Assembly (NCBI GenBank): GCA_052143655.1
Contig: JBKQSL010000113.1
Location: 1 to 5,027 of the forward strand
Direction: 5' to 3'
Length of the DNA stretch: 5,027 bases
Source of the DNA: CAVSUR01 sp052143655
GTDB lineage: Bacteria; Actinomycetota; Actinomycetes; Streptosporangiales; Streptosporangiaceae
The position numbers were made by a program, and so were the translations under genes. Below, one piece after another: positions 4,906 through 5,027 of this stretch. The notes beneath the pieces are model-generated. The model had not been told where the DNA came from. It did not search any database and saw only the letters and a list, made by a program, of their open reading frames with translations. Positions within the stretch are counted from its first letter, which is position 1. Every line of letters starts with the position of its first letter.

Positions 4906-5027
4906 CTAGTCCCAGCTTTCCCCTGCGGGGAGGTCGCTCAGGCGTGAAAATTGGTGCCGCGGTTGCCCGCCGAGCCCGGGATTCTTCTGGGACCCATGAT
5001 CCCGATAGCTGGTCTGGTGCGGGGGTC
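4906..5027. other. Right edge, nothing recognised
   Basis: A minus-strand frame is open from the edge to a stop at about 4897 (it includes SGSWVPEESRARRATAAPIF) and could hold the former start of the cupin gene in a shifted frame. AGGGGAAAG on the minus strand at about 4916-4924 looks like a ribosome-binding site without a matching start. No gene can be supported. Confidence 0.3.

Noticed and set aside
1..5027. CRISPR array, tRNA, rRNA, toxin-antitoxin or other multi-gene system
   Set aside because: No regularly spaced repeats, cloverleaf or paired small genes were seen. The apparent gene density comes from IS elements and fragments.

Overview
The window is very GC-rich, with strong G/C preference at third codon positions, GTG starts and transposon families that are common in Streptomyces and related filamentous Actinomycetota. 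An actinomycete chromosome or large plasmid is the best guess; the genus cannot be fixed from this sequence. It reads as a decayed accessory region: two insertion sequences, pieces of at least four broken genes, and one gene that looks intact.

Left part (1-1684, all minus strand). Bases 1-126 hold a piece of a group II intron reverse transcriptase/maturase that runs off the left edge. It stops exactly at a 1.19 kb insertion sequence (127-1318) with 16-bp perfect terminal inverted repeats and a DDE integrase-type transposase broken by one frameshift. On the other side (1319-1684) is the N-terminal third or so of an aldo/keto reductase, cut off by the element and also frameshifted near its start. 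The two flanks come from different genes and no target duplication is seen, so the junction looks like a deletion or recombination through the element rather than a simple insertion.

Middle (1685-2372). No intact gene. Minus-strand codon bias and a fragment of a secreted-protein Ig-like (He_PIG-type) domain after a Thr/Ser/Pro stretch show degraded coding DNA. The frame changes at least once, and the stretch upstream of it (about 2005-2240) is open but not securely identified.

The one intact gene (2373-2885, plus) encodes a 170-residue SET-domain protein lysine methyltransferase-like enzyme. It has the NHSCxPN and ExTFDY motifs and a full CxCxxxxC post-SET zinc motif, resembling eukaryotic SET/post-SET enzymes. 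It has no partner gene in the window.

Right part. A complete 1694-bp IS4-type element (2899-4592) sits 13 bases after the SET stop codon. It has 24-bp perfect inverted repeats and a 10-bp target duplication (GGCCAGATCC). Its transposase shows the IS4 DDE and Y-R-E-K signatures but is split by two single-base deletions. Beyond it, 4687-4905 (minus) is a remnant of a small cupin protein convergent with the SET gene; the last 120 bases contain nothing recognised.

Four single-base G/C indels break otherwise well-preserved proteins, so real decay and assembly error both have to be considered. I see no CRISPR array, tRNA, rRNA, or multi-gene defence or biosynthetic system.
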